NCBI RefSeq assembly: GCF_019455385.1
Contig: NZ_JACOFR010000008.1
Location: 214,460-278,459, forward strand
Direction: 5' to 3'
Source of the DNA: Bradyrhizobium sp. BR 10289
GTDB taxonomy: Bacteria > Pseudomonadota > Alphaproteobacteria > Rhizobiales > Xanthobacteraceae
DNA: 64,000 nucleotides
The notes below the pieces were generated by a model. That model did not search any database and had not been told where the DNA came from. It saw nothing but the letters and a program-made list of their open reading frames with translations. How positions within the stretch are numbered: position 1 is the first letter of the stretch; each line of letters begins with the position of its first letter. This document shows, piece by piece, positions 19,032 through 28,178 of this stretch. The position numbers and the translations under genes were made by a program.

Positions 19032-19595
19032 ATGCCCGACGCCATCGAACTCCTGAAGACCCGCCGCTCGGTCAAGCCCCGCGAGATGACCGGCCCTGGT
19101 CCCTCGCCGGCCGAGCTCGAGACCATTCTCACCATCGGCGCACGCGTGCCTGATCACGGCAAGCTTGCACCATGGCGTTTCATCATTTTCGAGGGCGACG
19201 CGCGCCAGCGCGCCGGCGAGGTGATCGCGAAGGTCTTTGCCCGGAAGAATCCCGGCGCCCCCGCCGCCGACGTCGAGATCGAGCGCAAGCGTCTGATGGA
19301 CGCCCCGCTGGTGATCGGCATCGTCAGCTTCACAAAACCGCATCCGAAGGTGCCGGCGTTCGAGCAGGAATTGTCGGCGGGCGCGAGTGCCATGAACATC
19401 GTGACGGCCGCGACCGCGCTCGGCTACGGCGCCTGCTGGCTCACCGGCTGGTTCTCGTTCGATCGCGACGTGCTCGACGGCCTCGGTCTCAAGCCGGACG
19501 AGAAGCTCGCCGGCTTCATCCACATCGGTACGCCCACCAAACCGAGCGAGGACCGTCCGCGACCGTTCCTTTCTGAAATCGTGACGCGTTTTTAA
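19032..19595 (+). CDS. Nitroreductase-family protein
   Basis: 187 residues from ATG 19032. KTRRSVKPREMTGPGPSPAEL is the usual FMN-phosphate-binding N-terminus; VPDHGKLAPWRFIIFEGDAR and ASAMNIVTAATALGYGACWLTG are the conserved core, and FIHIGTPTKPSEDRPRP is the C-terminal element typical of YdjA-like members. Forms an FMN dimer that reduces nitro or quinone compounds with NAD(P)H; physiological substrate unknown. Follows thrS after 92 bp. Confidence 0.9.
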   Translation: MPDAIELLKTRRSVKPREMTGPGPSPAELETILTIGARVPDHGKLAPWRFIIFEGDARQRAGEVIAKVFARKNPGAPAADVEIERKRLMDAPLVIGIVSFTKPHPKVPAFEQELSAGASAMNIVTAATALGYGACWLTGWFSFDRDVLDGLGLKPDEKLAGFIHIGTPTKPSEDRPRPFLSEIVTRF

Positions 19596-19658
19596 TCGAA
19601 GTCTTGTTGACGCTTCTGATGTCTTGCGGCTTTGATCCCAGCGAGGGAGGAAGCCCGG

Positions 19659-20927
19659 ATGAAGCGTCGCGAATTTCTGGTCGGAGCCGCGCTGCTGGCG
19701 GGGACGATGGCAGGCAGCCGCGCCGCCGACATCCCTGCCCCCTCGCCTGCCGGCCTTGATCGCATTACCGACTATTTCAACAACGAGGTCGGAAGCGGCC
19801 GGCTGCCGGGCGCGGTGATCCTGGTGCAGCAGCACGGCAAGCCGGTCTACCTCAGGAATTTTGGCGTGCGCGACACCCGGACGGGCCTTGCGATGACGCC
19901 CGACACGATCTTCGCCATCCATTCGATGACCAAGCCGATCACGTGCCTGGGCGCAATGATGCTGATCGACGAAGGCAGGCTCGCGCTCACCGATCCCGTG
20001 TCGAAATACGTGCCCCTCTTCGCCGAGACCAAGGTCGGCGTGGAGATTGAAAAGGCAGGCAGCACCTCGACGATCGAACTCGAGCCGCCGGTGCGTCCCG
20101 TCAACATCGAGGATCTGCTGCGGCACACCTCGGGCATCAGCTACGATTATATTGGTGCTCCATGGGTGATGGACGTTTATCTGGCCGCCAACCTGTTCGA
20201 CGGCCCGTTCAACAACAGGCAGTTCGCCGATCGCATCGCGAAGCTGCCGCTGACGCGTCAGCCCGGCACGCTCTGGCGCTACGGCCACTCCACCGACGTA
20301 CTCGGCGCCATCATCGAGATCATCTCGGGGCAGACGCTCTACCAATTCCTCAAACAACGCGTGCTCGATCCGCTCGGTATGACCAGCACCAAATTCGTGC
20401 TGACCGCGCCGGAGGAGCGCGCGCGGATGGCGCGGCCGCTGCCGAACGACCCCGTGCTACTCGCTGGCGAGCGCGACCGCCTCGCCCATCCCGAATGGGA
20501 GTCCGGCGGCGGCGGGCTGCTCTCGACCATCACCGACTACCAACGCTTCTCTCAGATGCTTCTCAACGGCGGCGAGTTCGAGGGCAAGCGCTACCTCAGC
20601 CCTGCCGCGTTCAAGGCGATGACGACCGATCATATCGGCCCCGGCTCGGGTGTCGGGCGCGACTATTTCTATTTCCCGGGCGACGGCTTTGGCTACGGCT
20701 ACGGCGTGGGCGTGCGCACCGATCCCGGCCATGCAAAGCCGCCGCCGGCGGGCTCGATCGGCGAATTGAAATGGGACTCGGGCAGCGGCACCTATTTCGG
20801 CGTCGATCCCGAGCTCGACATGGTCTACCTGATGATGCAGCAGACCCAGAATGAGCGCAGCCGCATCACGCCCGCCTTCAAGGAATTGGTCTATGGCTGC
20901 TTCCCGGAAGCGCTACGCCGCCCGTGA
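19659..20927 (+). CDS. Exported beta-lactamase-family serine hydrolase
   Basis: 422 residues from ATG 19659, with gagggagg upstream. Twin-arginine-like KRREFLVGAALLAG signal. Active-site SxxK in HSMTK (S89, K92), the second motif as RYGHSTDVLG (YxS rather than YxN, common in esterase-type members), and a C-terminal SGSGTYFGVDPELDMV strand. Probably an esterase or D-aminopeptidase in the periplasm rather than a resistance enzyme. Its last 15 bp overlap the 3' end of the convergent GGDEF-EAL gene. Confidence 0.88.
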   Translation: MKRREFLVGAALLAGTMAGSRAADIPAPSPAGLDRITDYFNNEVGSGRLPGAVILVQQHGKPVYLRNFGVRDTRTGLAMTPDTIFAIHSMTKPITCLGAMMLIDEGRLALTDPVSKYVPLFAETKVGVEIEKAGSTSTIELEPPVRPVNIEDLLRHTSGISYDYIGAPWVMDVYLAANLFDGPFNNRQFADRIAKLPLTRQPGTLWRYGHSTDVLGAIIEIISGQTLYQFLKQRVLDPLGMTSTKFVLTAPEERARMARPLPNDPVLLAGERDRLAHPEWESGGGGLLSTITDYQRFSQMLLNGGEFEGKRYLSPAAFKAMTTDHIGPGSGVGRDYFYFPGDGFGYGYGVGVRTDPGHAKPPPAGSIGELKWDSGSGTYFGVDPELDMVYLMMQQTQNERSRITPAFKELVYGCFPEALRRP

Positions 20928-23375
20928 GGCGCGCTGGCCGAAATCGGCCAGCAGCTTTGCGATGTCGGCAGCGGGCCGCGCCGCGCTGAACAGAAAGCCC
21001 TGCACCTCATTGCAGCCCTCGGCGCGCAGCCAGTCGAGCTGATCCTCGGTCTCGACACCTTCCGCGGTCGTGGTGATGTTGAGGCTGCGGCCGAGCCCGG
21101 AGATCGCGCGCACGATCGCGCCGCAATCGGGCCGCTCGGCCAGATCCTTCACGAAGGAACGGTCGATCTTGATCTTGTCGAACGGAAAGCTTCTGAGATA
21201 GCTCAGGCTGGAATAGCCGGTGCCGAAATCATCCATGGAGATGCTGACGCCAAGCTCGCGCAGCTGATGCAGGATCGCGAGATTGGCGTCGGTCTCGGCG
21301 AGGAAGATCGACTCGGTGATCTCGAGCTCGAGCCGCTTCGGCGACAGGCCGGACTGCGCCAGCGCCGAGATCACAACCTGCACCAGGTTGCGGCTGCGGA
21401 ATTGCGCCGGCGACAGGTTGACGGCGACCTTGACGTCGACAGGCCATTTCACCGCTTCGGCGCAGGCCTCGCGCAGCACCCACTCGCCGAGCTGGCTGAT
21501 GAGGCCGATGTCTTCCGCAACCGGAATGAATTCCGCCGGCGAGATCATGCCCTTGTCGGGGTGACGCCAGCGCAGCAGCGATTCGAAGCCCGAGATACGG
21601 TCGGAGGCGATCGACACCAGCGGCTGATAATGCAGCTCGAACTCGCCATTGGCGAAGGCACGGCGCAGATCGAGCTCCATGTCGCGGCGCTTCTGCGCCT
21701 GGAGGTCCATCTCGCGCTCGAAGAAATGATGCACGCCGCCGCCGTCGGATTTAGCGCGGTACAGCGCCATGTCGGCGTTGCGCATCAACTCCTCCGGCGT
21801 CGTGCCGTCACCCGGCGACAGCGCGATGCCGATGCTGGCACCGATCACCATCTCCTGGCCGTCGATCTCATAGGGCGCTCGCAGCATGTCGATCAGCAAG
21901 GTCGCACAGGCGCTGGCCTCGTTCGGCGAAACGTCGGCAGCAAGAATGACGGCGAACTCGTCGCCGCCGAGCCGCGCCGCGAGATTGGAGCCGCGGACTG
22001 CGGTGGAGAGACGTTCGGCAACCTGCTTCAACAGGCGGTCGCCCGCGGGATGGCCGAAGGAATCGTTGATGTTCTTGAACAGGTCGAGATCGATATAGAG
22101 CACGCCGACACCCTTGCCGCCGGCCTGGTCGAGCGCCTGTTTCAGACGCTCCTGGAAATATTCGCGGTTCGGCAGGTCGGTGAGCCCGTCGTGATGCGCC
22201 ATATAGGCGATCCGGGCCTCGGCCTTGCGCCGCTCGGTGATGTCGACGATCGCGACCAGATAGCCGTCGCGATCGTTGAAGGAGACGCGGCGGCCAAAGG
22301 TGAGCACCTCGATCTCGCTGCCGTCGGCGCGCAGGTGACGCCAATTGCGTGAGGACTGGTAATTGTCGCCGACGCGTTCGAGCGCCTCGGCGTGGCTGTC
22401 CCACTCGTCCTCCGGCCAAATCTGGTGCAGCTTCATGCGCAGGAACGTCGGACGGCTGTAGCCGTAATGCTGAACCGCGGCATCGTTGACGCTGAGGAAT
22501 TCCTTGGTCTCGGCATCGAACACCCACATCGGCATCGGGTTGTTGTCGAACAGCAGGCGGAACGAGGCGTCGCGCCGCTTCATCGCGGTGACGTCGGAGA
22601 TGGTCAGCGAAATGACATCGGCGAATGCCGTGGCGCTCATCCGCAGGTACCGGCCACAGCTCTCGATCTCGAACTGCTCGCCGCGGCCGCCCGACACCGC
22701 CTTCACCAGGAAGGCCATGATCTCGGAGGCGGCCAGCAAGGTGCCGCCCTCGCCGATCTGCCGCCACAGCAGGCTGCCGCTCGCGACATTCAGCAGCAGC
22801 TCGGCGCTCTTGTTGTGATGCACGATCTGGAAATCGGACGGCCGGCCGCTCGCATCGCGCAGCGTCGCCAGCGAGATCACCGCGTCGTCGGTCGCAGAGA
22901 AGATCGCATCCAGCAGATTGTATTGCGCGCCGCGCTCGTTGACATAGGCGCCGACCAGCGTGGCTCCCCAGCGCGAGGAGGTCGGCAGCGCCAGCACGTC
23001 ATAGGTCCGAACCATGCCGGCGCGCACGCAATGCGCGCTCGCCTGGTGCGGCCGCCCGTTGTTCAGCGCGTTTGCGACCGCTTCCGACAGGGCCGTGGCG
23101 CAATCCGGCGGCAGCTGTTCGACCGGAATGTCCCAGCGCTCCTCGCCGAGCCATTTCTGCACATAGCGTCCGCTGCGCGACAGCTCGAGCGTACCGTCGA
23201 TCTTCAGCAGCGCGATATGATCAGCGAGCCGTCCAAGGCTGCCGAGCATCACGTCCTCATAGCGCGGCAGCCGCTCACCCGGCTTCAACGCGGCGCGCCA
23301 TTTGCGCTGAAGCACCGGGATGTCGTCAAACATTTCGGTGGCCGGTTTGCCCGGCATCTTCTTCGCGGCAGTCAT
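20913..23375 (-). CDS. PAS-GGDEF-EAL cyclic-di-GMP protein
   Basis: 820 residues from ATG 23375 (gggga upstream); a start at 23405 is possible. Order: N-terminal PAS-like region (about 25-130), a further PAS-like segment, PAS (about 270-390, FRLLFDNNPMPMWVFDAETK), GGDEF (about 400-560, intact AARLGGDEFAVI) and EAL (about 570-810). The EAL signature reads ESLLRW, but catalytic-type residues remain: NLSPAQF, LELEITES, MDDFGTGYSSL, KIDRSFV and EGVET. No membrane segment. Both cyclase and phosphodiesterase activities are possible. Cytoplasmic sensor of unknown signal. Confidence 0.92.
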   Translation of the reverse strand: MTAAKKMPGKPATEMFDDIPVLQRKWRAALKPGERLPRYEDVMLGSLGRLADHIALLKIDGTLELSRSGRYVQKWLGEERWDIPVEQLPPDCATALSEAVANALNNGRPHQASAHCVRAGMVRTYDVLALPTSSRWGATLVGAYVNERGAQYNLLDAIFSATDDAVISLATLRDASGRPSDFQIVHHNKSAELLLNVASGSLLWRQIGEGGTLLAASEIMAFLVKAVSGGRGEQFEIESCGRYLRMSATAFADVISLTISDVTAMKRRDASFRLLFDNNPMPMWVFDAETKEFLSVNDAAVQHYGYSRPTFLRMKLHQIWPEDEWDSHAEALERVGDNYQSSRNWRHLRADGSEIEVLTFGRRVSFNDRDGYLVAIVDITERRKAEARIAYMAHHDGLTDLPNREYFQERLKQALDQAGGKGVGVLYIDLDLFKNINDSFGHPAGDRLLKQVAERLSTAVRGSNLAARLGGDEFAVILAADVSPNEASACATLLIDMLRAPYEIDGQEMVIGASIGIALSPGDGTTPEELMRNADMALYRAKSDGGGVHHFFEREMDLQAQKRRDMELDLRRAFANGEFELHYQPLVSIASDRISGFESLLRWRHPDKGMISPAEFIPVAEDIGLISQLGEWVLREACAEAVKWPVDVKVAVNLSPAQFRSRNLVQVVISALAQSGLSPKRLELEITESIFLAETDANLAILHQLRELGVSISMDDFGTGYSSLSYLRSFPFDKIKIDRSFVKDLAERPDCGAIVRAISGLGRSLNITTTAEGVETEDQLDWLRAEGCNEVQGFLFSAARPAADIAKLLADFGQRASRAA

Positions 23376-23573
23376 GGTAGTCCCCAACGCACTTTCCCCG
23401 CGCATCCAATGCGCCGCGCGCTTAATGCCTTGTAAAGAGAACGCAGGCGCGGGTTCCGTTCGGCGATTATGACAGTTTTAAGTCGGGTGTTGGTTAGTGG
23501 CCGTTAGAGACTATGACAGGTGTTTGAAATGCGATGGGCGTGCGTTCGACGCTTCCGCACACAGCTCCATCCT

Positions 23574-23649
23574 CGTCATTGCGAGCGCTACGACTTGTCC
23601 GCCGAGCCTTGGCGAAGGCGGAAGCAATCCAGAGTCTTTCCGCGGCGGC
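23574..23649. repeat. Partial copy of the cgtcattgcgag repeat
   Basis: Shares cgtcattgcgagcg and an identical 28-nt segment (23621-23648) with the repeat at 443-522, but has a different internal sequence and lacks the right arm. Confidence 0.7.
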
Positions 23650-23659
23650 AGTATCCATC

Positions 23660-23790
23660 CCGTCATCCTGAGGTGCTCGGCTTGCGATGCCACGCATCGC
23701 AAGCCGAGCCTCGAAGGATGAGCGGCCGAGATGCAGCGGGGCCGTCGCCCTTCGAGGCCTCCGCTTCGCTCCGGCACCTCAGGGTGACGG
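23660..23790. repeat. Palindromic repeat, cgtcatcctgaggtgc type
   Basis: Outer arms ccgtcatcctgaggtgc (23660-23676) and gcacctcagggtgacgg (23774-23790), one mismatch. A nested hairpin with arms cggcttgcgatg and catcgcaagccg lies in the left half. Related to the hairpin at 41295-41385. Confidence 0.75.
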
Positions 23791-24430
23791 TCATCTGTGA
23801 ATGCTCGCGGCAACATTCGATATTCCGTTTCAATCGCAGACACACCTTCGCAGCCTCGCGGCGCATTTCGCCCGAGCTTTGCTTGATCGCATCACCCTCA
23901 ATTGAAAGAGGGCGCAGGGAAGACCGAGTGCCGGCCGGGCACCCACGGTCCACTGTGCGGTAGGTAGCAACGAGAATTTGCACAGCGGCATACAGGTGTG
24001 GCCTCAACATCCGGCCTTCCCTGCGCAGTGGTTTTACGGCGTATGTCGTGCTCTCCCCGGGGAGCGTTGCACTATTGCCCCCGTCACCTTGCGGATGGCT
24101 GATGCGCGTGTCCGGTTGGATCGCCGCATCACCGCAAGACTTGGCGCACAGACCCCGGGCGCCAGGACCACACGATTTAGCCGTACGCGAGACCGCACCT
24201 GTCGTTGGCGCGATGGTTTTCGCTCACGGTTGCCCGCCCTGCGAACCTTCCGCACCGGTGCGACCCACGTCCACCGCCCCCCAGCCCGCGTTCGTGACGA
24301 TCGCGATACGCCCTCTTCCTTGGGCCGGGTTGCTGCTATTTCTACGTTATTTCCGAATTTCGGTAAAGTGGAATATTCTCGCCTGGGGGTATTGTCCCAC
24401 GCCTCGTGTGTTTTGCCCGTCGGGCAACAC
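23791..24430. other. Structured non-coding element of unknown nature
   Basis: No good reading frame, but many complementary blocks: ccctc/gaggg around 23895-23911, gtgcc/ggcac near 23930, gcgcagggaag (23912-23922) against cttccctgcgc (24016-24026), and a terminal palindrome ttgcccgtcgggcaa (24413-24427). I recall very similar stretches recurring in Bradyrhizobium genomes, which cannot be checked here. It could be a non-autonomous mobile element or an RNA. A degenerate version of its end may lie at about 61230-61300. Confidence 0.4.
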
Positions 24431-24468
24431 AAGAGATTGTAGTCCGGATTGCGAAATGGGCCGCCGGA

Positions 24469-25320
24469 TCAGGTGAACGGGATCCGGCGAAACGCGCCGG
24501 GCGACACGCCAAGCGTCCGACGCATCGCGCGCGACAAGCCAGATCCCGATTCAAAACCCGTGCGCCATGCGATCTCACCGATCGGAAGCGACGACTCCAC
24601 CAGCATGCGGCGTGCGGTCTCGACGCGTTGACGATTTCGATATTCGCCAATCGACAAGCCGGTGTGCCGCCGGAACAGTCGCGTCGCATGGCGGCGCGAC
24701 AGCCCGAAGGCGGCGGCGATATCGTCAATCGGCACGTCTCGGTCAAGCCGTTCATCGATGGTGGCACGCATCTCGGCAACGACGACGCCACCATGGTCAT
24801 CGCCAGTTGCGCTGGAGAGCTGGTCGCCCTGCTCGACCCGATTCAGCATCGCAACCAGCAGCGCCGTCGCCAGGTGATCTAGTGCCTTCCTCGGCGCGAC
24901 ATCGCCCTCGCCCGTGCAGCACAAGCGCAGCAGCGTCCGGACAAAGGGAGTCGTCGCGAACATCGCGGGCTTTTTCCCATGCCGCTGCAGATCAACCGAA
25001 GGCGCGAACTGCGCGAGCGCCGTTTCGGTGAGATAAAGAGCGACGTGATTGCTGACGCGACGAACCGCCTGCGATTCGTGGGCCTGCATTTTGGGCACCA
25101 CGATAAACCGTTCTTCGCTGAGATACGTCACCGAGCGGCGCGTTTCGTCCCGAAACGCAATCGTCCCGCTCGTCGGCACCAGGATCATCGCGCAGTCGTG
25201 CCAGTGCCATTGCGTCCGATACTGCAAACCGCCTCCTGCGACGACGGCGCGATGCTCGCCCGCGTCGAGCAGACGCGATGGCGGTACCGAACGCAGAATT
25301 TGTTCAAATGAGCGAAGCAT
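24469..25320 (-). CDS. AraC-family transcriptional regulator
   Basis: 283 residues. An N-terminal cupin-type sensing domain (HWHDCAMILVPTSGTIAF, about 40-90) is followed by the paired AraC helix-turn-helices at about 180-280 (VPIDDIAAAFGLSRRHATRLFRRHTGLSIGEY and LPIGEIAWRTGFESGSGLSRAMRRTLGVSPGAFR). Divergent from the PhzF-Bug pair with a 115-bp spacer, so those two genes are the likely targets and their substrate the likely inducer. Confidence 0.9.
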   Translation of the reverse strand: MLRSFEQILRSVPPSRLLDAGEHRAVVAGGGLQYRTQWHWHDCAMILVPTSGTIAFRDETRRSVTYLSEERFIVVPKMQAHESQAVRRVSNHVALYLTETALAQFAPSVDLQRHGKKPAMFATTPFVRTLLRLCCTGEGDVAPRKALDHLATALLVAMLNRVEQGDQLSSATGDDHGGVVVAEMRATIDERLDRDVPIDDIAAAFGLSRRHATRLFRRHTGLSIGEYRNRQRVETARRMLVESSLPIGEIAWRTGFESGSGLSRAMRRTLGVSPGAFRRIPFT

Positions 25321-25388
25321 GTATCGGCCACCTTAGCACATCCGAGGACACCTGCCGATCCCGATGGCCCGTTGGGTCATCCGATTTG

Positions 25389-25400
25389 GCCCGATCGGGC
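25389..25400. promoter_or_regulatory. 12-bp palindrome between AraC regulator and phzF-like gene
   Basis: Perfect palindrome gcccgatcgggc, 36 bp before the PhzF-like ATG. AraC proteins usually bind direct repeats, so this may be the site of another regulator or coincidental. Confidence 0.3.
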
Positions 25401-25435
25401 GCGCTAGACGCTGCCTGGATCGGCATTCTGGTGGC

Positions 25436-26299
25436 ATGACACACCAGCCCATGCCCGATCCGCGCCATTCCGACCGCGCCCTCCTGGTCAACGTGTTCAG
25501 CAACGGCCCCGGAGGCGGCAACCCGGCGCCCGTCGTGGTTGACGCTCGCGGACTCGATGGCGACGCGATGCGGCGGATCGCGGCAAGGTCCGGCCACGAG
25601 AGCGCCTTTGTTCTGCCGGGACGTGACAGCTCCGACTACCATTTTCGCTTCTTCGTCCCGAACCACGAAATGGAGATGTGCGGGCATGCGACGCTGGGAG
25701 CGGTCTGGCTGCTCGATCAACTTGGTCGACTGGCGTCGAAAGACATCTCGATCATGACGCTTTCCGGACCGGTCGAGGCGCGCGTCGACGGCGGACAGGC
25801 GCGCATCAGCCAGCCCAAGGGATGGTGCAACACTGTCGAAGATGACGGCGCGGTGCTCGACGTTCTCGGACTGCAGCCCTCCGACCTGTTCGACTACCCG
25901 CTCCAGAACGCCGCAACCAGCCGCGTCAAAACACTCGTCCCGCTTCGCTCGGTCGAAATTCTCGACGGCCTTCGACCGGACTTTTCACGGGTCGCGCGCG
26001 TGTGCGACCAGATCGGCTCGACCGGGCTCTATCCCTTCGCGCTGGTCGACGACAAGGCGGCGATCTTCTCCGCCCGACAGTTTCCGCGTTCTTCCGGTTA
26101 TCCGGAGGATGCGGCAACCGGAATCGCCGCAACGGCGCTGGCATGGAGCGCATGGGAATTGGGCCTGACGTCCCAGCATCGCGTCGTCGTCCGGCAGGGT
26201 GAGGCGATGGGACGGCCCTCGCGGATTACAATCGAACGCGAGGGCGATCGCTGCTGGCTGTCCGGCGACGTCGAACTGATCGGGGAGATGCCGCTATGA
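25436..26299 (+). CDS. PhzF-family isomerase
   Basis: 287 residues from ATG 25436. NVFSNGPGGGNPAPVVVDA is the family opening, RSGHESAFVLP carries the catalytic-type glutamate, and MCGHATLGAVWLL plus GYPEDAATGIAATALAW are the remaining signatures. PhzF enzymes isomerise or epimerise small cyclic acids by proton transfer; the substrate here is unknown. The stop overlaps the start of the Bug-type binding-protein gene (4 nt), so uptake and conversion of one compound are probably coupled under the divergent AraC regulator. Confidence 0.9.
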   Translation: MTHQPMPDPRHSDRALLVNVFSNGPGGGNPAPVVVDARGLDGDAMRRIAARSGHESAFVLPGRDSSDYHFRFFVPNHEMEMCGHATLGAVWLLDQLGRLASKDISIMTLSGPVEARVDGGQARISQPKGWCNTVEDDGAVLDVLGLQPSDLFDYPLQNAATSRVKTLVPLRSVEILDGLRPDFSRVARVCDQIGSTGLYPFALVDDKAAIFSARQFPRSSGYPEDAATGIAATALAWSAWELGLTSQHRVVVRQGEAMGRPSRITIEREGDRCWLSGDVELIGEMPL

Positions 26300-27270
26300 A
26301 CCGCCGCCTGTTTCTCGCATCTCTTGCCGCGACGGCGGCCAGCAAGAGCTTCGCGCAGCAAAACGCGACGTCCTGGCCGACAAAGCCGATCCGATTCATC
26401 GTGCCCTACGCGGCAGGCGGGCCGACCGATGTCGCGGCGCGCATCCTGGCAGAAACGATCTCCCAACACTTGCCCAGGCAGGTGCTGATCGAGAACATCA
26501 CAGGCGCGGGCACGACGGTCGGCACAGCGAGAGCGGCGGGCGCCAGGGACGGGCACACGTTCCTGATCGCGACCGTCGCCCACGCGGTGAACGCCGTGCT
26601 CTACACGAATCTGCCGTTCGACCCGGTGCAGGATTTCCGGAGCGTCGCCCTCGTCGGAACAGTCCCGCAGATCGTCCTGGTCAGGAAGGACTTCCCCGCG
26701 GCCTCGCTCGCCGATCTCATCACGGCCGCGCGCGCCAAACCGGGAGCCCTGACCTACGGCTCGGCAGGCATCGGCTCGGCCCAGCATCTTGCTGCGGAAT
26801 TGCTCGCGAGTCTGGCGAAGATCAATATGGTTCACGTCCCTTATCGCGGCAGCGGGCCGGCCGTCACCGATCTGATGGGAGGCCAGATCGATCTGGTGAT
26901 CGATAGCGCCGCGACGGGCCTTTCCCATATCAAGGGCGGCGCGTTGCGCGCACTTGCGGTGACGACGAAGGAGCGACTATCCGCCTTGCCGGATCTGCCA
27001 GCCGCAGCCGAAACGCTGCCCGGCTACGAAGCCTACACGTGGAATGCGATCATCGCGCCGGCGGGCACCGCGCCCGAGATCATCGCCGCGATGAACGGGA
27101 TGACCAACACCGCTCTGTCCGACCCGGCCCTGATGAAGCGGTTCGACGAACTCGGCATTGCCATCGCAACAGGCACGACCCCCGAGGCGACAGACGCCTT
27201 CATCGCCGCGGAGATGGCAAAATGGCAGCCGGTGCTTCGCAGCGCCGGTATCGCGCCGGCTGCACCTTGA
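26296..27270 (+). CDS. Bug-type (tripartite tricarboxylate transporter) substrate-binding protein
   Basis: 324 residues. Signal peptide with twin arginines (MNRRLFLASLAATAASKSFAQ), then WPTKPIRFIVPYAAGGPTDVAAR, the classic Bug/TctC N-terminus, and GALTYGSAGIGSAQHLAAELL and HVPYRGSGPAVTDLMGGQID further on. Periplasmic binding protein for a carboxylate-type ligand. There are no TctA/TctB membrane genes beside it, as is common for the expanded Bug families; the partner must be elsewhere. Translationally coupled to the PhzF-like gene. Confidence 0.92.
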   Translation: MNRRLFLASLAATAASKSFAQQNATSWPTKPIRFIVPYAAGGPTDVAARILAETISQHLPRQVLIENITGAGTTVGTARAAGARDGHTFLIATVAHAVNAVLYTNLPFDPVQDFRSVALVGTVPQIVLVRKDFPAASLADLITAARAKPGALTYGSAGIGSAQHLAAELLASLAKINMVHVPYRGSGPAVTDLMGGQIDLVIDSAATGLSHIKGGALRALAVTTKERLSALPDLPAAAETLPGYEAYTWNAIIAPAGTAPEIIAAMNGMTNTALSDPALMKRFDELGIAIATGTTPEATDAFIAAEMAKWQPVLRSAGIAPAAP

Positions 27271-27310
27271 TGCGGCCGGGCCTGGGAATGACGGCACTCA
27301 GCCGAGAGCT

Positions 27311-27505
27311 CTAGTCCTCGCTGGACGCCGCGAAGCGGTTATGCAGATAAGCCTGGGACAGCAGGAAGAACAACGCGCGCTCGCCATGATATTTGGCGGA
27401 CGGCCGCGTGCGCTCGAAGCCATCGGCAAAGATCTTGCCGGACTGGTCGCACACTTGCCATCGCCAGCCAAACCGCTTGCGCCTGGTGAGGATCACTTCG
27501 TACAT
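27311..27505 (-). CDS. Small conserved-looking cytoplasmic protein
   Basis: 64 residues from ATG 27505 (MYEVILTRRKRFGWRWQVCD). Alternating beta-type N-terminus, then KYHGERALFFLLSQAYLHNRF helix. The frame stays open upstream to a TTG but without coding character. I suspect a small Bradyrhizobium family of unknown function; codon use looks coding and no other frame competes. No partner evident. Confidence 0.5.
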   Translation of the reverse strand: MYEVILTRRKRFGWRWQVCDQSGKIFADGFERTRPSAKYHGERALFFLLSQAYLHNRFAASSED

Positions 27506-27779
27506 GCCGACGGGCTTGGTCCCCTGCTCCTGCCGGTCTCGCAAGCGCGCACGCTTGCTCCGGCCTCCCCCGTTAGACGGATGCCCGACATATAACCCAG
27601 CAGGACGGAAAGAGAATAAAATTGATTATCGGAAATACGTAGCGTCCACGGTCGTGATGAATGACAGCCATCGTGGAATAAGCCGATGCTGCCGGTGTTT
27701 GCTGGCCCTTCCGATACACAACACGGGCTGCGAGGTCCGGTAAGCAAACGCTCACCGGAAAGATCGGCTTGAGACAACG
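27506..27779. other. Intergenic stretch without recognised content
   Basis: Lower-GC DNA (attgattatcggaaatacg) between a small gene and the aldo/keto reductase relic. Nothing convincing seen; it may be decayed coding DNA. Confidence 0.3.
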
Positions 27780-28171
<392 letters not shown>

Positions 28172-28178
28172 CGCGGTG

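Larger units (their letters stand above)
23376..24468. other. Gene-free accessory stretch holding repeats and a structured element
   Basis: About 1.1 kb with no convincing reading frame. It contains a partial cgtcattgcgag repeat (23574-23649), a palindrome (23660-23790) and an apparently structured element (about 23791-24430), each listed separately. Confidence 0.6.

Noticed and set aside
23978..24476. Two overlapping plus-strand frames of 140-155 codons
   Set aside because: Arg/Pro/Thr-rich without domains, within a region of inverted blocks; treated as a structured non-coding element.
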